Source: Haloferax marinisediminis
GTDB taxonomy: Archaea; Halobacteriota; Halobacteria; Halobacteriales; Haloferacaceae
Length of the DNA: 64,000 bases
Direction of reading: 5' to 3'
NCBI RefSeq assembly: GCF_009674585.1
Contig: NZ_WKJP01000001.1
Coordinates: 1,116,001-1,180,000, forward strand
Shown: one piece after another, positions 1-7,908 of the stretch
Position numbering within the stretch: the stretch's first letter is position 1
Layout of the letters: each line of letters opens with the position of its first letter
The notes under the pieces: generated by a model
The model's input: only the letters and a program-made list of their open reading frames with translations
Database searches by the model: none
Told to the model about the DNA's origin: nothing
Position numbers and translations under genes: made by a program

Positions 1-70
1 CGTAATTCACATCACCAGACGACAGGTCTACCCGCGCAATTCTGTCGTTATAACCACCGAGTTCTGTCAT
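1..70 (-). CDS. N-terminus of a probable aldehyde:ferredoxin oxidoreductase (runs off the window)
   Basis: Only the first 23 codons are inside the window, read leftwards from an ATG at 70-68. The peptide begins MTELGGYNDRIARVDLSSG. The pattern 'G-x-x-x-R-I/V-x-R-V-D-L-S-S-G' resembles the N-terminal strand of tungsten aldehyde:ferredoxin oxidoreductases, which typically start with a G-x-x-L-R-V-D-L-[ST]-x-G segment. An AT-rich, TATA-like stretch (gtatataatc on the minus strand, 84-93) lies just upstream of the ATG and supports a real gene start. With so little protein visible the family call is an inference from a short motif. Confidence 0.5.
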   Translation of the reverse strand, partial: MTELGGYNDRIARVDLSSGDVNY

Positions 71-196
71 TGTAATCCTCGTTGATTATATACGGTTGCT
101 AGTGGGTTAGTGATTCCCACACTGATGTAATTGAAATTGGTTACGTGTTCGAGAGACAACACTGTACCGTCGCTAGATTGCGGCAATCTGTGCGAC

Positions 197-1264
197 TCAT
201 CCCGGTTTCGGCCCTGCCGTCCGCAGGGCAAGGCTTCCAGTGGCGTCGACGACAATACTTGCGGGCCCTCGCGGCGGGCACGACCACCACGTTCCCGACG
301 TCTCCGCACCGGTCTCGAGACTCGCGAACACCTGCTTCGGTCCCGACTCGGTGACCGTCACGAGGTCACGGGTCTCACCGGGTGCGAGCTCGATACTCTG
401 CTCGAACGTGTCTGTCTCCGTCTCGATTCGGACCGTGAGTTGGTGCGGTTCGTCGTCTCGGTTCGCTACGGTGAGCGTCGAATTCGCCGGACCGCATCCA
501 ACGGTACCGCTCTCCGTGTCGATGTACTTCGTCGGTTCGTCGGGGACGGACCACGTCGTCTCCAGCGTTCGTTCGTCCGTCTCCACGACGACACTGTACT
601 CTCCCGTCCTGTACGTCACCGGCACTGACAGGCGGGTGCGGGCAGGTACTCGGTAGGTGCGGTCGAGAAGTGGCGACCCAGACAGTCCGATTCGAAGTCG
701 AGTCGCGGTCTCACTGCCAGGGTTTTCGACGACGACGCCAGCGGGCGCATACCAGCGGCCAGACCCGTCTCCGACGAGTGGAAGGTCGACTGCCTCTCCA
801 CCTTGGTCGACCGAACACGCACGGCCCGGCGGGCACGAGACCATTCCCCAGAACTCGGCAGACTCGCGGCTGAGGACGACTTCGAGTCCGTCACGGGCGT
901 CGTCGACGGTCCACGCCGAACTCGCTCGGACTCCGGTATCTGTCTCGATGAGGACCTCGGCGTCACCCAGCGGAACGTCGACTCGACTGGTGCTTCGCTC
1001 GCCGGGAACGAGGTCGAGATTCTCGAAGTAGACGTCGCGCCCGTCGCGACTGACGACGAGCGTCGTGAACACGGAGTCTGGTGTCGGATTCCAGACCGAG
1101 AGCACGCGTTCTACTCGCTCTTGTGCGGGCGTCGTCACGGTCGAGTCTCCGGTTCCCTCCTCTGGCGTGGGTGTTTCTGTCTCCGTCTCTCCCTCGGGTG
1201 ACCCACATCCCGCGAGACCGGTGACACCGGCCGCGACGAGCGAGAGGAGGGCGCGGCGATTCAT
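197..1264 (-). CDS. Tat-exported lipoprotein of unknown function
   Basis: A 355-residue protein. The N-terminus has a twin-arginine (MNRRALLS), a short hydrophobic stretch and a lipobox ending LAGC at about residue 20. Together these predict Tat export followed by lipid attachment, the usual route for haloarchaeal lipoproteins. A Thr/Glu-rich linker follows, then a body rich in beta-type sequence (repeated V-x-V-x-T strands) with several NP-x-P and GE-T/S-R turns, which suggests tandem immunoglobulin-like or beta-sandwich domains on the cell surface. A CPP-G-A/R-A cysteine motif occurs twice, at mid-protein and near the C-terminus. The open frame continues upstream as an antisense shadow of the next gene; I chose the start at 1264 because the signal peptide begins exactly there. 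It is divergent from RaSEA. Function unknown. Confidence 0.85.
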   Translation of the reverse strand: MNRRALLSLVAAGVTGLAGCGSPEGETETETPTPEEGTGDSTVTTPAQERVERVLSVWNPTPDSVFTTLVVSRDGRDVYFENLDLVPGERSTSRVDVPLGDAEVLIETDTGVRASSAWTVDDARDGLEVVLSRESAEFWGMVSCPPGRACSVDQGGEAVDLPLVGDGSGRWYAPAGVVVENPGSETATRLRIGLSGSPLLDRTYRVPARTRLSVPVTYRTGEYSVVVETDERTLETTWSVPDEPTKYIDTESGTVGCGPANSTLTVANRDDEPHQLTVRIETETDTFEQSIELAPGETRDLVTVTESGPKQVFASLETGAETSGTWWSCPPRGPASIVVDATGSLALRTAGPKPG

Positions 1265-1390
1265 ACCACAGGGTACGAACTCGAAATATATGAACGTCGG
1301 CGCCCGAGTACGGCGAGGTGAGTGGTTTCTCACGTCGCAGGCGCACGCCAGACGAAGCGGCTTTACGCACCCATCCGATAGGAGACTCCA

Positions 1391-2473
1391 ATGAGTAAGC
1401 CGAGCCCCGAGGTCTACGAGCGGGGACGCGGGATGGACGCGCACAACAAGGTGATGCGTGACATCCGTTCGCGGAAGCAGAAGACCTACGACCCTCACGA
1501 GCCGACGCGGGTGTGGATTGACGAGGACAACACGCCCGACGGCGTCTACGACTCGCTGACGATTATCCTCAACACCGGTGGCTGTCGCTGGGCGCGTGCC
1601 GGTGGCTGTACGATGTGTGGCTACGTCGCCGAGTCCGTCGAAGGCGGAACCGTCTCTCACGAGGCGCTCATGGACCAGATTCAGGTCTGTCTCGACCACG
1701 AAGCTGAGAACATGGACGACGGTGAGAAAGCGGGCCTCATCAAAATCTACACCTCTGGCTCGTTCCTCGACGAGCGCGAAGTGCCCGCCGAGACGCGTGA
1801 CGCCATCGCCGAGACGTTCGCCGACCGAGACCGGATGGTCGTCGAGTCGCTCCCGGACTTCGTCACGCGCGAGAAACTCGCCGACTTCACCGAGCGTGGT
1901 CTGGAGACGGACGTCGCAATCGGCCTCGAAACCGCGACCGACCGCGTCCGCCACGACTGCGTCAACAAGTACTTCGACTTCTCCGACTTCGAAGACGCCT
2001 GTGACGAGGCGGCCGCAGCAGGCGGTGGCGTGAAAGCCTATCTGCTGATGAAGCCGCCGTTCCTCTCGGAACCGGAAGCACTCGAAGACATGAAATCGTC
2101 TATCCGACGCTGTGCCGCAGTGGACAACTGCCACACCGTCTCGATGAACCCGACCAACGTCCAGCGCTACACGATGGTGGACGAACTCTTCTTCAACGGT
2201 GGCTACCGGCCGCCGTGGCTCTGGTCGGTTGCCGAGGCGCTCCGCGACACGGCCGACGTCGACGCGATCGTCGTCTCGGACCCCGTCGGTGGCGGCCAAG
2301 AACGCGGCGCGCACAACTGTGGCGAGTGCGACGAACTCGTGTTCAAGGCAGTCAAAGACTTCAACCTCCGGCAGGACCCGAGCGTCTTCGACCAGGTGTC
2401 CTGTGAGTGTGAATCCACCTGGGAGTTCGTCCTCGACGCGGAGACGAGTTACAACATGCCGCTCGTTCGATAA
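1391..2473 (+). CDS. raSEA: Archaeosine biosynthesis radical SAM protein RaSEA
   Basis: A 360-residue radical SAM enzyme. In this family RaSEA works with ArcS: ArcS attaches lysine to preQ0 at tRNA position 15, and RaSEA cleaves it to give archaeosine (G+). The cluster cysteines are visible as C65, C73 and C76 in CRWARAGGCTMCGY, the spaced C-x7-C-x2-C typical of this Elp3-like subfamily rather than the common CxxxCxxC. A second set of cysteines (C-x-E-C near 327 and C-E-C near 349) is near the C-terminus. The length matches the family. The start sits 9 bases after a GGAG-like sequence. ArcS is not adjacent in this window. The family call is confident; the partner role comes from family knowledge. 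Confidence 0.88.
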   Translation: MSKPSPEVYERGRGMDAHNKVMRDIRSRKQKTYDPHEPTRVWIDEDNTPDGVYDSLTIILNTGGCRWARAGGCTMCGYVAESVEGGTVSHEALMDQIQVCLDHEAENMDDGEKAGLIKIYTSGSFLDEREVPAETRDAIAETFADRDRMVVESLPDFVTREKLADFTERGLETDVAIGLETATDRVRHDCVNKYFDFSDFEDACDEAAAAGGGVKAYLLMKPPFLSEPEALEDMKSSIRRCAAVDNCHTVSMNPTNVQRYTMVDELFFNGGYRPPWLWSVAEALRDTADVDAIVVSDPVGGGQERGAHNCGECDELVFKAVKDFNLRQDPSVFDQVSCECESTWEFVLDAETSYNMPLVR

Positions 2474-2546
2474 CCGCGGCCGCGAACCACTATACGTTCG
2501 TCCAATTTGTGACGCAAACGTGTTTATTTTCTCTCACTGTGTTCCG

Positions 2547-2583
2547 GTTAGGACGACCCAATCGACGGTAAGACCGTCCTAAC
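2547..2583. repeat. Inverted repeat downstream of RaSEA
   Basis: Perfect 9-bp arms gttaggacg (2547-2555) and cgtcctaac (2575-2583) are separated by 19 bases. They lie about 75 bases after the RaSEA stop and 90 bases before the small protein at 2673. This could be a transcript-end hairpin or an operator for the small gene; a T-rich run (gtttattttctctc) lies upstream of it rather than downstream, so a terminator is not clear. Confidence 0.4.
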
Positions 2584-2672
2584 AACGAGATAGGATATTC
2601 GTATCAAAGAGGGTGTAACTCGTTCTCATATTCGGGAGTTCGGACACGTGCCCACCCGGACTGCCCGCCATC

Positions 2673-2789
2673 ATGACGAAACACACGTACAAGACCGTCT
2701 ACTATGCGGATGGGTGGTTCGAGATCCGCGAGGAAGAGAACACCGAGGCGTGGATCGCCACGGACGCTCCTCGCGCTCTCATGCCATAG
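2673..2789 (+). CDS. Small conserved-type haloarchaeal protein (38 aa)
   Basis: A 38-codon gene running from ATG at 2673 to TAG at 2787-2789. The peptide contains YYADGWFEIRE followed by ENTEAWIATD. This 'Y-x-D-G-W-F-E-I-R ... A-W-I-x-x-D' pattern is what I recall from a family of tiny haloarchaeal proteins of unknown function (DUF7331-like). Codon use is normal for the genome (GC-rich third positions). A clear stem-loop followed by a T-run lies 86 bases downstream, so it appears to be a separate transcription unit. The tryptophans and acidic residues suggest a small folded or binding peptide. No function can be assigned. Confidence 0.7.
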   Translation: MTKHTYKTVYYADGWFEIREEENTEAWIATDAPRALMP

Positions 2790-2874
2790 CACGCGGTACG
2801 CGGGTCGGAAAATAACTCCAACCATCGCTCATCGTGTACGCTGCTACATTCGCCCATCCGACCCTGTACCGCTC

Positions 2875-2898
2875 ACCGCCGCTGCGGCGGTCTTTTTT
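2875..2898 (+). terminator. Intrinsic-type terminator after the 38-aa gene
   Basis: Perfect 7-bp stem accgccg (2875-2881) and cggcggt (2885-2891) with a ctg loop, followed by C and a run of six T (2893-2898). On the plus strand this would end the small gene at 2673-2789; on the other strand there is no matching T-run. Confidence 0.7.
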
Positions 2899-2940
2899 AT
2901 CGAAAAACGAAGCTCGAACGCGAGCCTCGGCCGTAGAACG

Positions 2941-3615
2941 CTACCCCTCGAAACCCGACAGCACGCCTCTTCCGTCGGTGTTGCCGAGTTGCGGCAGCGA
3001 TGCTCGTTCTGGGTGTGGCATCAAGACTGCGACAGATTTGGAGTCACCGAGGATACCAGCGACGTTTCCGCGCGACCCGTTGGGGTTCGCCTCGTCGGTG
3101 ATGTTTCCGTCTTCGTCACAGTAGCGGAACAGAATACGGTCTTCTGCTTCGAGTTCTTCGTAGCCTTCGTCGTCGATTTCGAAGCGGCCCTCACCGTGTG
3201 CGATGGGCAGTTCGATGACGTCGCCTTCGTCGTAGGCACGGGTCCACTGCGTGTCGGCGTTTTCGACACGGAGGTAGACGTGCTCACACTGGAAGCGAGC
3301 GCTCGCGTTCGTCGTGAACGCACCGGGTGTCAGTCCAGCCTCACAGCCAACCTGGGCACCGTTACAGACGCCGAGGACGGGGATTCCTTCGTCGATCGCC
3401 TCGCGTACAGCGTTCATCACTGGCGACCGGGCGGCCATCGCGCCACCGCGAAGGTAGTCGCCGTACGAGAAGCCACCGGGGAGCATGATACCCGTCGTCT
3501 CCTCTGGGAGCGGGTCTTCGTGCCAGACGCGTTCGGCCTCGAACCCGAGGTCGGTGAGCGCGCGGACGGCGTCTCGGTCACAGTTCGACCCGCCAAACTG
3601 CACAACTGCAATCAT
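2941..3615 (-). CDS. purQ: Phosphoribosylformylglycinamidine synthase, glutaminase subunit PurQ
   Basis: 224 residues, the normal length for stand-alone PurQ. It hydrolyses glutamine and channels ammonia to PurL for conversion of FGAR to FGAM in purine synthesis. The class I glutamine amidotransferase triad is visible: the nucleophile C84 in GVCNGAQ, and H201/E203 in PHPE. The N-terminus (MIAVVQFGGSNCDRD) is characteristic. The start at 3615 follows the purS stop by a single base, so purS and purQ are translationally linked. The large subunit gene purL is not in the window, so the three-part complex is encoded at two places. Confidence 0.96.
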   Translation of the reverse strand: MIAVVQFGGSNCDRDAVRALTDLGFEAERVWHEDPLPEETTGIMLPGGFSYGDYLRGGAMAARSPVMNAVREAIDEGIPVLGVCNGAQVGCEAGLTPGAFTTNASARFQCEHVYLRVENADTQWTRAYDEGDVIELPIAHGEGRFEIDDEGYEELEAEDRILFRYCDEDGNITDEANPNGSRGNVAGILGDSKSVAVLMPHPERASLPQLGNTDGRGVLSGFEG

Positions 3616-3616
3616 C

Positions 3617-3868
3617 TCAAGCCTCGACGACCTCGACCTCGTAGTCGTGAATGGTCGGGTTCGCCAGCAAGCGTTCGGCCATCTCGTCGGCACGGTCGGC
3701 CGCCGCGTCGGCGTCCGCCGCGTCGAGGTCGACTTCGTACCGTTCGGTAAAGCGCAACGCGTCGAGTTCGAACCCGAGTCGTTCCAGTGCACGCTTCGTG
3801 GTCTCCGCCTCCGGGTCGAGCACGCCACGCTTGAGGCGCACCGTCACCGTCGCGGTGTAGGTGGTCAT
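3617..3868 (-). CDS. purS: Phosphoribosylformylglycinamidine synthase subunit PurS
   Basis: 83 residues, typical for PurS, the small dimeric bridge between PurQ and PurL in the FGAM synthase complex. The motif 'V-T-V-R-L-K-R-G-V-L-D-P-E' near the N-terminus and the central 'RLGF' are hallmarks, and the fold is a compact alpha/beta ferredoxin-like unit. It is the first gene of the purS-purQ pair, with one base between the purS stop and the purQ start. The upstream 86 bases (3869-3954) contain AT-rich stretches on the minus strand and probably hold its promoter. Confidence 0.95.
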   Translation of the reverse strand: MTTYTATVTVRLKRGVLDPEAETTKRALERLGFELDALRFTERYEVDLDAADADAAADRADEMAERLLANPTIHDYEVEVVEA

Positions 3869-3954
3869 CGGATGACGATGCGTGGTGATGTGCAAAAACG
3901 GTTTTGGGTCGCGTTTGATATGCACGAATGTGCGCAACAATCGGAGAACAGTGT

Positions 3955-4893
3955 CTACGAGGCCGGAGAGCGTTCTACGTCGTGGACGGCGAGTGTCTCG
4001 TCGATGACGAGGGTGAGCGTGTCTTCGTCGACGACAAAATCCACGGTGGCCCGAAGTGGGTCGTCCGAGACGACAGTGAGCGTCGGCTTGTCTCGCCACG
4101 CAGTGCCCCAGAGATTTGGTTGCGAGAGGTCCACACCGTGGTCGTAGTAGAACGAGACGACTGCAGGGTGGTCGAGGAAGGCCATGCCGATGCCAGCGAT
4201 GAGCTCCTCCCTGCAACGCGTGCAACTGTAGATGGCCTGAGCCTCTTCGCAGACGTCTGACGGGGCGAGTTCGTCCGTGTTCGTCACGAGGCGTGGTTCC
4301 ATCCGGCCTCGACAACTCGCGCAGAATCCGTCGCGTGCCTGTGAGAACAACGACAGGACGAATCGCTCTGCGACTTCGGGGAAGGACGCGTCGTCATAGC
4401 CTTCTAACACGCCTGGCGGGATACCCGCGTCTAAAATCGTCTTGTCGCAGTCGGCACACCGGACTGTGACATGCTCGTCTACGTAGGTCGCTTCGACCTG
4501 CCCGTCACACGCTGGGCAAGGAGGGTCCACCGGGACGGGGCCGATGTCGTCGCCGCGGGTGTACGCCCCACCGAGGATGGCACCGACGATATTCCACCCT
4601 GCGAGTCGAATCTCGTACCCAGCGTCGGACTTCTTGACGAAGCGACCGGTGAGTTTGCCGAGGTGGTAGTTGAATCGACCGCTGTCGGGGACGCCAACAC
4701 GCTCACGGAGTTCCGAGAAGGTGAGTGGTTCGTTCGGGGAGTCGGCGAGAACGCGGAGGATGGCGAGTCGCGTCTCGTCGGCGAGCAGGGAAAACGCCTG
4801 CTCGCTGTCGGAATCCACGGAAACCGGCGCATCACGGGAATGCATAGGTACCGATACGTCGGTATCGGAGTTAACTGAATCGCGCGGTGACAT
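3955..4893 (-). CDS. ArsR-type winged-helix regulator with C-terminal zinc-binding domain
   Basis: 312 residues from ATG 4893. Residues of about 35-115 form a winged helix (LADETRLAILRVLADS, LTFSELRERVGV, FNYHLGKL), the haloarchaeal ArsR/DUF7347 type. The C-terminal two thirds has paired cysteines (CPAC, CADC, CASC, CTRC), which fit zinc-ribbon-like elements, and matches the haloarchaeal DUF7351-type domain. It probably binds DNA as a transcription factor; ligand unknown. The ATG at 4893 lies only 2 bases beyond the stop of the membrane protein gene at 4896-5120, so the two are likely coupled. A later ATG at 4845 (MHSRDAPV) is an alternative start that would lose the coupling. Confidence 0.82.
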   Translation of the reverse strand: MSPRDSVNSDTDVSVPMHSRDAPVSVDSDSEQAFSLLADETRLAILRVLADSPNEPLTFSELRERVGVPDSGRFNYHLGKLTGRFVKKSDAGYEIRLAGWNIVGAILGGAYTRGDDIGPVPVDPPCPACDGQVEATYVDEHVTVRCADCDKTILDAGIPPGVLEGYDDASFPEVAERFVLSLFSQARDGFCASCRGRMEPRLVTNTDELAPSDVCEEAQAIYSCTRCREELIAGIGMAFLDHPAVVSFYYDHGVDLSQPNLWGTAWRDKPTLTVVSDDPLRATVDFVVDEDTLTLVIDETLAVHDVERSPAS

Positions 4894-4895
4894 TA

Positions 4896-5120
4896 TCAGG
4901 CAACCACCCATGCGATGACGGTGACAACCGTGAATGGGAGGAACATCGCCAGTCCCAGACCGATAATCCAACTAGCGACGAGCAGTGGGATGGCGACGAT
5001 TGGCGCGGGCGAGGAGACTACGAACTGCGCCGCCAACACGAGGGCCACGACGGCAACGAAGCGGCCGAGGACCCGCCCAACGGCGTCGATTCGACGGTTG
5101 TGTGCGACGTTCGGGTTCAT
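4896..5120 (-). CDS. Small two-helix membrane protein
   Basis: 74 residues from ATG 5120 (MNPNVAHNRRIDAVGR). Two hydrophobic segments (about residues 17-40 and 44-72) predict a membrane hairpin with a short basic N-terminus. It lies immediately upstream of the winged-helix regulator at 3955-4893 with a 2-base gap, so the two genes probably form one transcript. An AT-rich element (ttactattat, minus strand, about 5149-5158) lies 30-35 bases before the ATG. The frame stays open upstream to 5204, but that stretch has no haloarchaeal protein character. Function unknown. Confidence 0.7.
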   Translation of the reverse strand: MNPNVAHNRRIDAVGRVLGRFVAVVALVLAAQFVVSSPAPIVAIPLLVASWIIGLGLAMFLPFTVVTVIAWVVA

Positions 5121-5317
5121 CAGTTCACACGACACACCACGACTGCATAATAGTAAGCAGAATGATATTTTTGTACGCTCGCGAACAGAAATCTCGTTCA
5201 CCACCTGATGATACCGGATTCGTCTCGAAATGAACTCACCTCCGAGTTAATTGCGGAGAACGACAGCGGTTTACCGCTTGCCCTCCCACGACGGTATATG
5301 TTCAGCATCGAACAGCT

Positions 5318-5325
5318 GGAGGTGA
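5318..5325 (+). promoter_or_regulatory. Shine-Dalgarno sequence of purU
   Basis: GGAGGTGA sits 4 bases before the purU ATG at 5330. It is a strong anti-16S match in a genome where many genes are leaderless, and it fixes the start codon. A TATA-like tatatg (5295-5300) lies only about 30 bases upstream of the ATG, so the leader would be very short. Confidence 0.7.
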
Positions 5326-5329
5326 CGGT

Positions 5330-6313
5330 ATGACGCGAGAACTAACCGAGATCACGGTCATCGGAGGAGACAAGACCGGACTCATCGCGAATGTGACCAC
5401 CCTGCTGTTCGAACGCGGAATCAACGTCGAGGACCTCGACCAGGCCGTCCGTGAAGGAATCTTCCGGATGACCCTCCACGCGGACACCTCGGAGATGACC
5501 TGCACGCGCGACGAGCTCCGTGAGGCACTCTCCGACCTCGGTGACGACCTCGGCGTCGAGGTGCAGGTTCGGTTCCCGTCGGACCGCGAGACCCGCGAGA
5601 TTGCCGTCCTCGTCACGAAGGAGTCACACTGTCTCGAAGCACTGTTCGAGGCGTGGGCGAACGACGACCTCGGCGCGGAGATTTCGGTCGTCATCGGGAA
5701 CCACGACACACTCGAACCGCTCGCGAGTCACTACGACGTCCCCTTCCACGACATCGGTGACGAGAAGGGTACGTCGAACGAAGACCGACTCCTCGAACTC
5801 CTGGCGGAGTACGACGTCGACCTCATCGTGCTCGCGCGGTACATGCGTATTCTCGGGCCGAAGGTCGTCTTCCGCTACGAAGACCGCATCATCAACATCC
5901 ACCCGTCGTTGCTCCCCGCCTTCCCCGGCGCGGCCGCCTACCGACAGGCCAAAGAGAAGGGTGTCCGCATCGCCGGCGTCACTGCCCACTACGTGACGAC
6001 CGACCTCGATCAAGGCCCGGTCATCACCCAACGGGCGTTCGACGTCCCTGACGACGCGAGCATCGACGAAATCAAGAACCGCGGGCAACCGCTCGAAGCG
6101 GACGCGCTCCTCGAAGCCGTGAAACTCCACCTCGACGACGCGCTCACGGTCCACCGTGGTCGCACCAGTCTCCGCGAGGAAGTTGACCCCGACAATCGTC
6201 AACTCGGACTCTCCCGCGAGGCGCAAGCATCCAACCCCGACCGTCCCGTCGACGGCATCATCGACGCACTCGGGACGAAGAAACTGGCCGCCCCCGAACA
6301 GTCCGAGGACTGA
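5330..6313 (+). CDS. purU: Formyltetrahydrofolate deformylase PurU
   Basis: 327 residues. PurU hydrolyses 10-formyl-tetrahydrofolate to formate and tetrahydrofolate; in haloarchaea it can supply formate or balance C1 units. An ACT domain occupies about residues 5-80, and the formyltransferase fold about 88-270. Catalytic residues are visible as N189 and H191 in NIHPSLLPAFPG and an aspartate in DLDQGPVI (about 227). The C-terminus extends about 45 residues beyond bacterial PurU (roughly 280), ending in an acidic-basic tail without recognisable motif. The strong SD at 5318 sets the start. It is divergent from the membrane/ArsR pair. Confidence 0.95.
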   Translation: MTRELTEITVIGGDKTGLIANVTTLLFERGINVEDLDQAVREGIFRMTLHADTSEMTCTRDELREALSDLGDDLGVEVQVRFPSDRETREIAVLVTKESHCLEALFEAWANDDLGAEISVVIGNHDTLEPLASHYDVPFHDIGDEKGTSNEDRLLELLAEYDVDLIVLARYMRILGPKVVFRYEDRIINIHPSLLPAFPGAAAYRQAKEKGVRIAGVTAHYVTTDLDQGPVITQRAFDVPDDASIDEIKNRGQPLEADALLEAVKLHLDDALTVHRGRTSLREEVDPDNRQLGLSREAQASNPDRPVDGIIDALGTKKLAAPEQSED

Positions 6314-6347
6314 CCACTTTTTGTCGTCGCCCTGCGCAGTTGGGGCG

Positions 6348-6824
6348 ATGACCGACACTTCTGCTCCTGACTTCGACGGTCGACCGAACGGACCCGGTGC
6401 GGCCCGCGCACTCGGCGAGTTCGCCCTTCGTGTCGAAGACCTCCCGGCGATGCGCGCCTTCTACCGCGACGTCGTCGGTCTCGGCGGCCCCATCGGTGAC
6501 TACGACACGGCGACGTTCTTCGGCCTCGGTGAGAGCCACGCCGGTCACGAAGCTGTCTTCGTGCTCTTCGACCGAACTGCCGAGTCAGGGTACGAAGGTA
6601 TCGACCAAGACACGACGACTATCGACCACTTCGCGTTCAGTATCGACCCCGACGACTTCGACGCTGAAGTCGAACGCCTCCGTGAACACGGTCTCGACCT
6701 CGACTTCGCCTACCACGAGTGGGTCGAGTGGCGCTCTCTGTACTTTTCGGACCCGGAGGGGAACAGAGTGGAGTTGGTCTGTTTCGACCCAGAGGGGATG
6801 GAGAAGAACGAACAGTACGAGTGA
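6348..6824 (+). CDS. Glyoxalase/VOC-family protein
   Basis: 158 residues from ATG 6348. A single VOC (vicinal oxygen chelate) module is visible: 'LGEFALRVEDLPAMRAFYRDVVGL' at the start (metal ligand positions around Ala/Leu-x-V), 'IDHFAFSI' in the middle (His ligand) and 'SLYFSDPEGNRVELVCF' at the end (Glu ligand). Many such proteins are dioxygenases, lyases or resistance proteins; no substrate can be named here. It follows purU by 34 bases in the same direction, after a T5 run at 6318-6322. It could be co-transcribed. Confidence 0.85.
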   Translation: MTDTSAPDFDGRPNGPGAARALGEFALRVEDLPAMRAFYRDVVGLGGPIGDYDTATFFGLGESHAGHEAVFVLFDRTAESGYEGIDQDTTTIDHFAFSIDPDDFDAEVERLREHGLDLDFAYHEWVEWRSLYFSDPEGNRVELVCFDPEGMEKNEQYE

Positions 6825-6895
6825 CCTGACACGTGAACCACCCCGACCGCGACGAACCGTAACTGCCTGTTGTTCGTGAACGTCCAGAGCAACGT

Positions 6896-6905
6896 AAAAA
6901 TATTA
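6896..6905 (+). promoter_or_regulatory. TATA-like promoter of the DoxX gene
   Basis: The AT-rich aaaaatatta is centred about 30 bases before ATG 6931, in a locally AT-rich stretch. This is the spacing expected for a leaderless haloarchaeal transcript. Confidence 0.6.
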
Positions 6906-6930
6906 ACGATTTTTCGGGACAAATATCTAC

Positions 6931-7461
6931 ATGGCTATGTCGGGAGAAGTTGGGACGCGACTCTTTGGCCGTGACGTGACGTTAGCGGTGTCGTGGCCGT
7001 GGGCCGTGTATTGGATTGCATTCCTTCGAGTGCTCGTCGGGACGGTATTCCTCCACGCGGGGATGGACAAGTTACTGGCAGACCAGCCGTTTACCGCTGG
7101 GTGGTGGCTCACCGGAACGGCCAGTGAGGGAGTCCTCGGGACGGTGATGGTCTGGTTCGGACAAAACGCGCCGTGGTTCGTGGATTTCGTGATTCCGTTC
7201 GGTGAACTCTTCATCGGAATCGGACTCATCGTCGGTGGATTGACTCGTCTCGCGTCGTTCTTCGGAGCGACGTTGATGTTCTTCCTCTACTTCGGAAATG
7301 CCGACTGGGAACACGGATTCGTGAACGGTGACTTGCTCCTCCTCGTCCTCTTTATCACACTCATCATCTTTGGGGGTGGACGGATCTGGGGACTCGATTC
7401 GTACTTAGAGAAGACCGAGACGGTGCAGAAATACCCACGACTCAGATACCTTCTGGGGTGA
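6931..7461 (+). CDS. DoxX-family integral membrane protein
   Basis: 176 residues with four hydrophobic segments. It has the DoxX signature: 'W-x-x-A-F-L-R-V-L-V-G-x-x-F-L-H-A-G-x-D-K' in helix 1, 'PFGELFIGIGLIVGGLTRLAS' in helix 2/3, and 'GNADWEHGFVNGDLLLLVLF' before helix 4. DoxX/DoxD proteins are membrane subunits linked to quinone- or thiosulfate-related redox reactions; the substrate here is unknown. A second in-frame ATG lies at 6937. The next gene starts within or just after its stop codon, so the pair is coupled. Confidence 0.88.
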   Translation: MAMSGEVGTRLFGRDVTLAVSWPWAVYWIAFLRVLVGTVFLHAGMDKLLADQPFTAGWWLTGTASEGVLGTVMVWFGQNAPWFVDFVIPFGELFIGIGLIVGGLTRLASFFGATLMFFLYFGNADWEHGFVNGDLLLLVLFITLIIFGGGRIWGLDSYLEKTETVQKYPRLRYLLG

Positions 7462-7466
7462 TTCTA

Positions 7467-7802
7467 ATGAGCATTACAACGTCAGAAACAGCAGACGAAA
7501 TCGGTGCGGTGAACAGAATGCAACTGGCAGACAAGATTGCGATGATAGTCGGTGGGGGACTCATCCTCCTCGGCACGACGGTCATGGGCATCTTCGAATC
7601 GTTCTTCACCGGCCACACGGTGAGTCCGAACGGAAATCTCGGGGACGTGGTCATTCACACCTCGTTTGACCCGACACTTCGGGCGTACGCAATCGCCCTC
7701 GGATTACTCATCTTGTTCCTCTACGGCCTGTTCCGGTTCACGACTCAGCACCAGTGGGGTGGACAGGAGTCAGGTGGTGACGAGGTGGTCACACCTGAGT
7801 GA
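7467..7802 (+). CDS. Small membrane protein coupled to DoxX
   Basis: 111 residues from ATG 7467. A GTG at 7458 overlapping the DoxX stop would add three residues. Two transmembrane segments are visible (about 27-48 and 76-95) with a polar extracellular or cytoplasmic loop between them and a charged tail. It follows DoxX with 5 bases between, and probably forms a membrane complex with it or shares its expression. Haloarchaeal genomes often carry such DoxX-adjacent small membrane proteins. I do not recognise a named family. Confidence 0.75.
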   Translation: MSITTSETADEIGAVNRMQLADKIAMIVGGGLILLGTTVMGIFESFFTGHTVSPNGNLGDVVIHTSFDPTLRAYAIALGLLILFLYGLFRFTTQHQWGGQESGGDEVVTPE

Positions 7803-7878
7803 ACCTGAACCGCCAACTCAGTACAACCAATTTTCTGCACTCGTGATAACTGGCTGAGTGGGTTGTCTCGGCCGGCAG

Positions 7879-7890
7879 CTTATTACATAT
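7879..7890 (+). promoter_or_regulatory. TATA-like promoter of the 39-aa gene
   Basis: The AT-rich cttattacatat is centred about 25 bases before ATG 7909 in an otherwise GC-rich stretch. This is the leaderless spacing and supports the tiny gene downstream. Confidence 0.55.
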
Positions 7891-7908
7891 GTGGACTATC
7901 TCGAATCC

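Noticed and set aside
1265-2314. Long N-terminal extension of the lipoprotein frame on the minus strand
   Set aside because: It is antisense to RaSEA, with Val/Arg/Asp-rich shadow composition; the lipoprotein signal peptide starts exactly at 1264.
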